A DNA stretch of 44,034 nucleotides from positions 1 to 44,034 of the forward strand of contig CANQQE010000028.1 of assembly GCA_947625935.1 (NCBI GenBank), written 5' to 3'. The notes under the pieces are model-generated. The model saw only the letters and a program-made list of their open reading frames with translations. It searched no databases and was not told the origin of the DNA. The stretch is from an uncultured Muribaculaceae bacterium. Its GTDB lineage: Bacteria; Bacteroidota; Bacteroidia; Bacteroidales; Muribaculaceae. Both the position numbers and the translations under genes were made by a program. Below are positions 43,899 to 44,034 of this stretch, one piece after another (positions within the stretch are counted from its first letter, which is position 1; each line of letters begins with the position of its first letter).

Positions 43899-43929
43899 TT
43901 TGTTTGTTGGCGATTTATTGTTAAATTTG
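43899..43929 (+). promoter_or_regulatory. Promoter at the right edge of the window
   Basis: TTTG (43899-43902), 19 bases, TAAATTTG (43922-43929): full consensus. No gene follows before the window ends, so the transcript lies mostly outside. Confidence 0.6.
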
Positions 43930-43988
43930 CGCGGAACACGCATTAAATTATAAACCGATATCATTAGTGTCCACTAAAAAATCATAGA

Positions 43989-44000
43989 AGTTCTTTGAAA
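43989..44000 (+). promoter_or_regulatory. BoxA-like antitermination element (probable rRNA leader)
   Basis: AGTTCTTTGAAA resembles the boxA core of E. coli rRNA operons (TGCTCTTTAACA) and the sequence I remember upstream of 16S genes in Bacteroidetes. It lies 60 bases after a consensus promoter. It predicts a 16S rRNA gene beyond the right edge. Confidence 0.4.
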
Positions 44001-44034
44001 TAATTGAAATTCAATTTGTTATAAGTGTTTTGTG

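Noticed and set aside
1-44034. CRISPR arrays, insertion sequences and intact prophage genes
   Set aside because: I saw no regularly spaced repeats, no transposase frames and no phage structural genes; the only mobility trace is the integrase remnant at 36590-36739.

Overview
The window looks like a chromosomal segment of a gut-type Bacteroidales bacterium, possibly a Muribaculaceae relative. The evidence is the repeated TAnnTTTG -7 promoter boxes (often with TTTG 19-21 bases upstream), two secreted proteins ending in type IX secretion-like sorting tails, a GldB-like lipoprotein, a SPOR-type amidase followed by an MlaD protein, and DUF4924, DUF6377 and DUF2007 proteins. The genus cannot be fixed from the sequence alone.

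Layout. 0.1-2.9 kb: a secreted GH13 amylase-like enzyme (minus). 2.9-3.4 kb: a candidate minus-strand non-coding RNA, divergent from the next operon. 3.4-9.0 kb: a complete MacAB/TolC-like efflux operon (ATPase, two FtsX-like permeases, adaptor, outer-membrane channel). 9.1-12.1 kb: an MFS transporter and an AI-2E family protein, divergent. 12.2-14.6 kb: an AT-rich MBOAT acyltransferase plus SGNH-like partner; the MBOAT gene contains a nine-G run. 14.6-15.9 kb: a DUF2007 protein and MltG. 16.0-24.7 kb: a second efflux system (adaptor, two permeases, ATPase, TolC) continuous with an NtrC-type regulator and its histidine kinase. 24.9-29.9 kb: a DUF6377-like membrane regulator, a candidate small RNA, a TerD protein, an acidic protein, RsmI and a coiled-coil lipoprotein. 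30.1-33.0 kb: purU and hisH-hisA-hisF. 33.1-36.2 kb: prfC, rfbD and DUF4924 (minus). 36.3-36.7 kb: tRNA-Gln and the remnant of a tyrosine integrase. 36.9-39.5 kb: a sorting-tail protein, a YciE-like ferritin-fold protein and tRNA-Ser. 39.7-43.8 kb: MlaD protein, amidase, GldB-like lipoprotein and a thioredoxin-fold protein without CXXC. The right edge looks like the leader of an rRNA operon.

The most striking system is the 16.0-24.8 kb locus. Upstream of the adaptor gene lies a near-perfect sigma-54 promoter (TGGCACG-N4-TGGCA). About 45-100 bases further upstream are two perfect palindromes of the form TGTACG-N4-CGTACA, 22 bp centre to centre. The operon itself encodes a sigma-54 activator with GAFTGA and its sensor kinase. 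Together these predict a self-contained, autoregulated, signal-induced efflux system whose operator can be read directly. The first efflux operon has an ordinary Bacteroidetes housekeeping promoter, so two similar pumps appear to be under different sigma factors.
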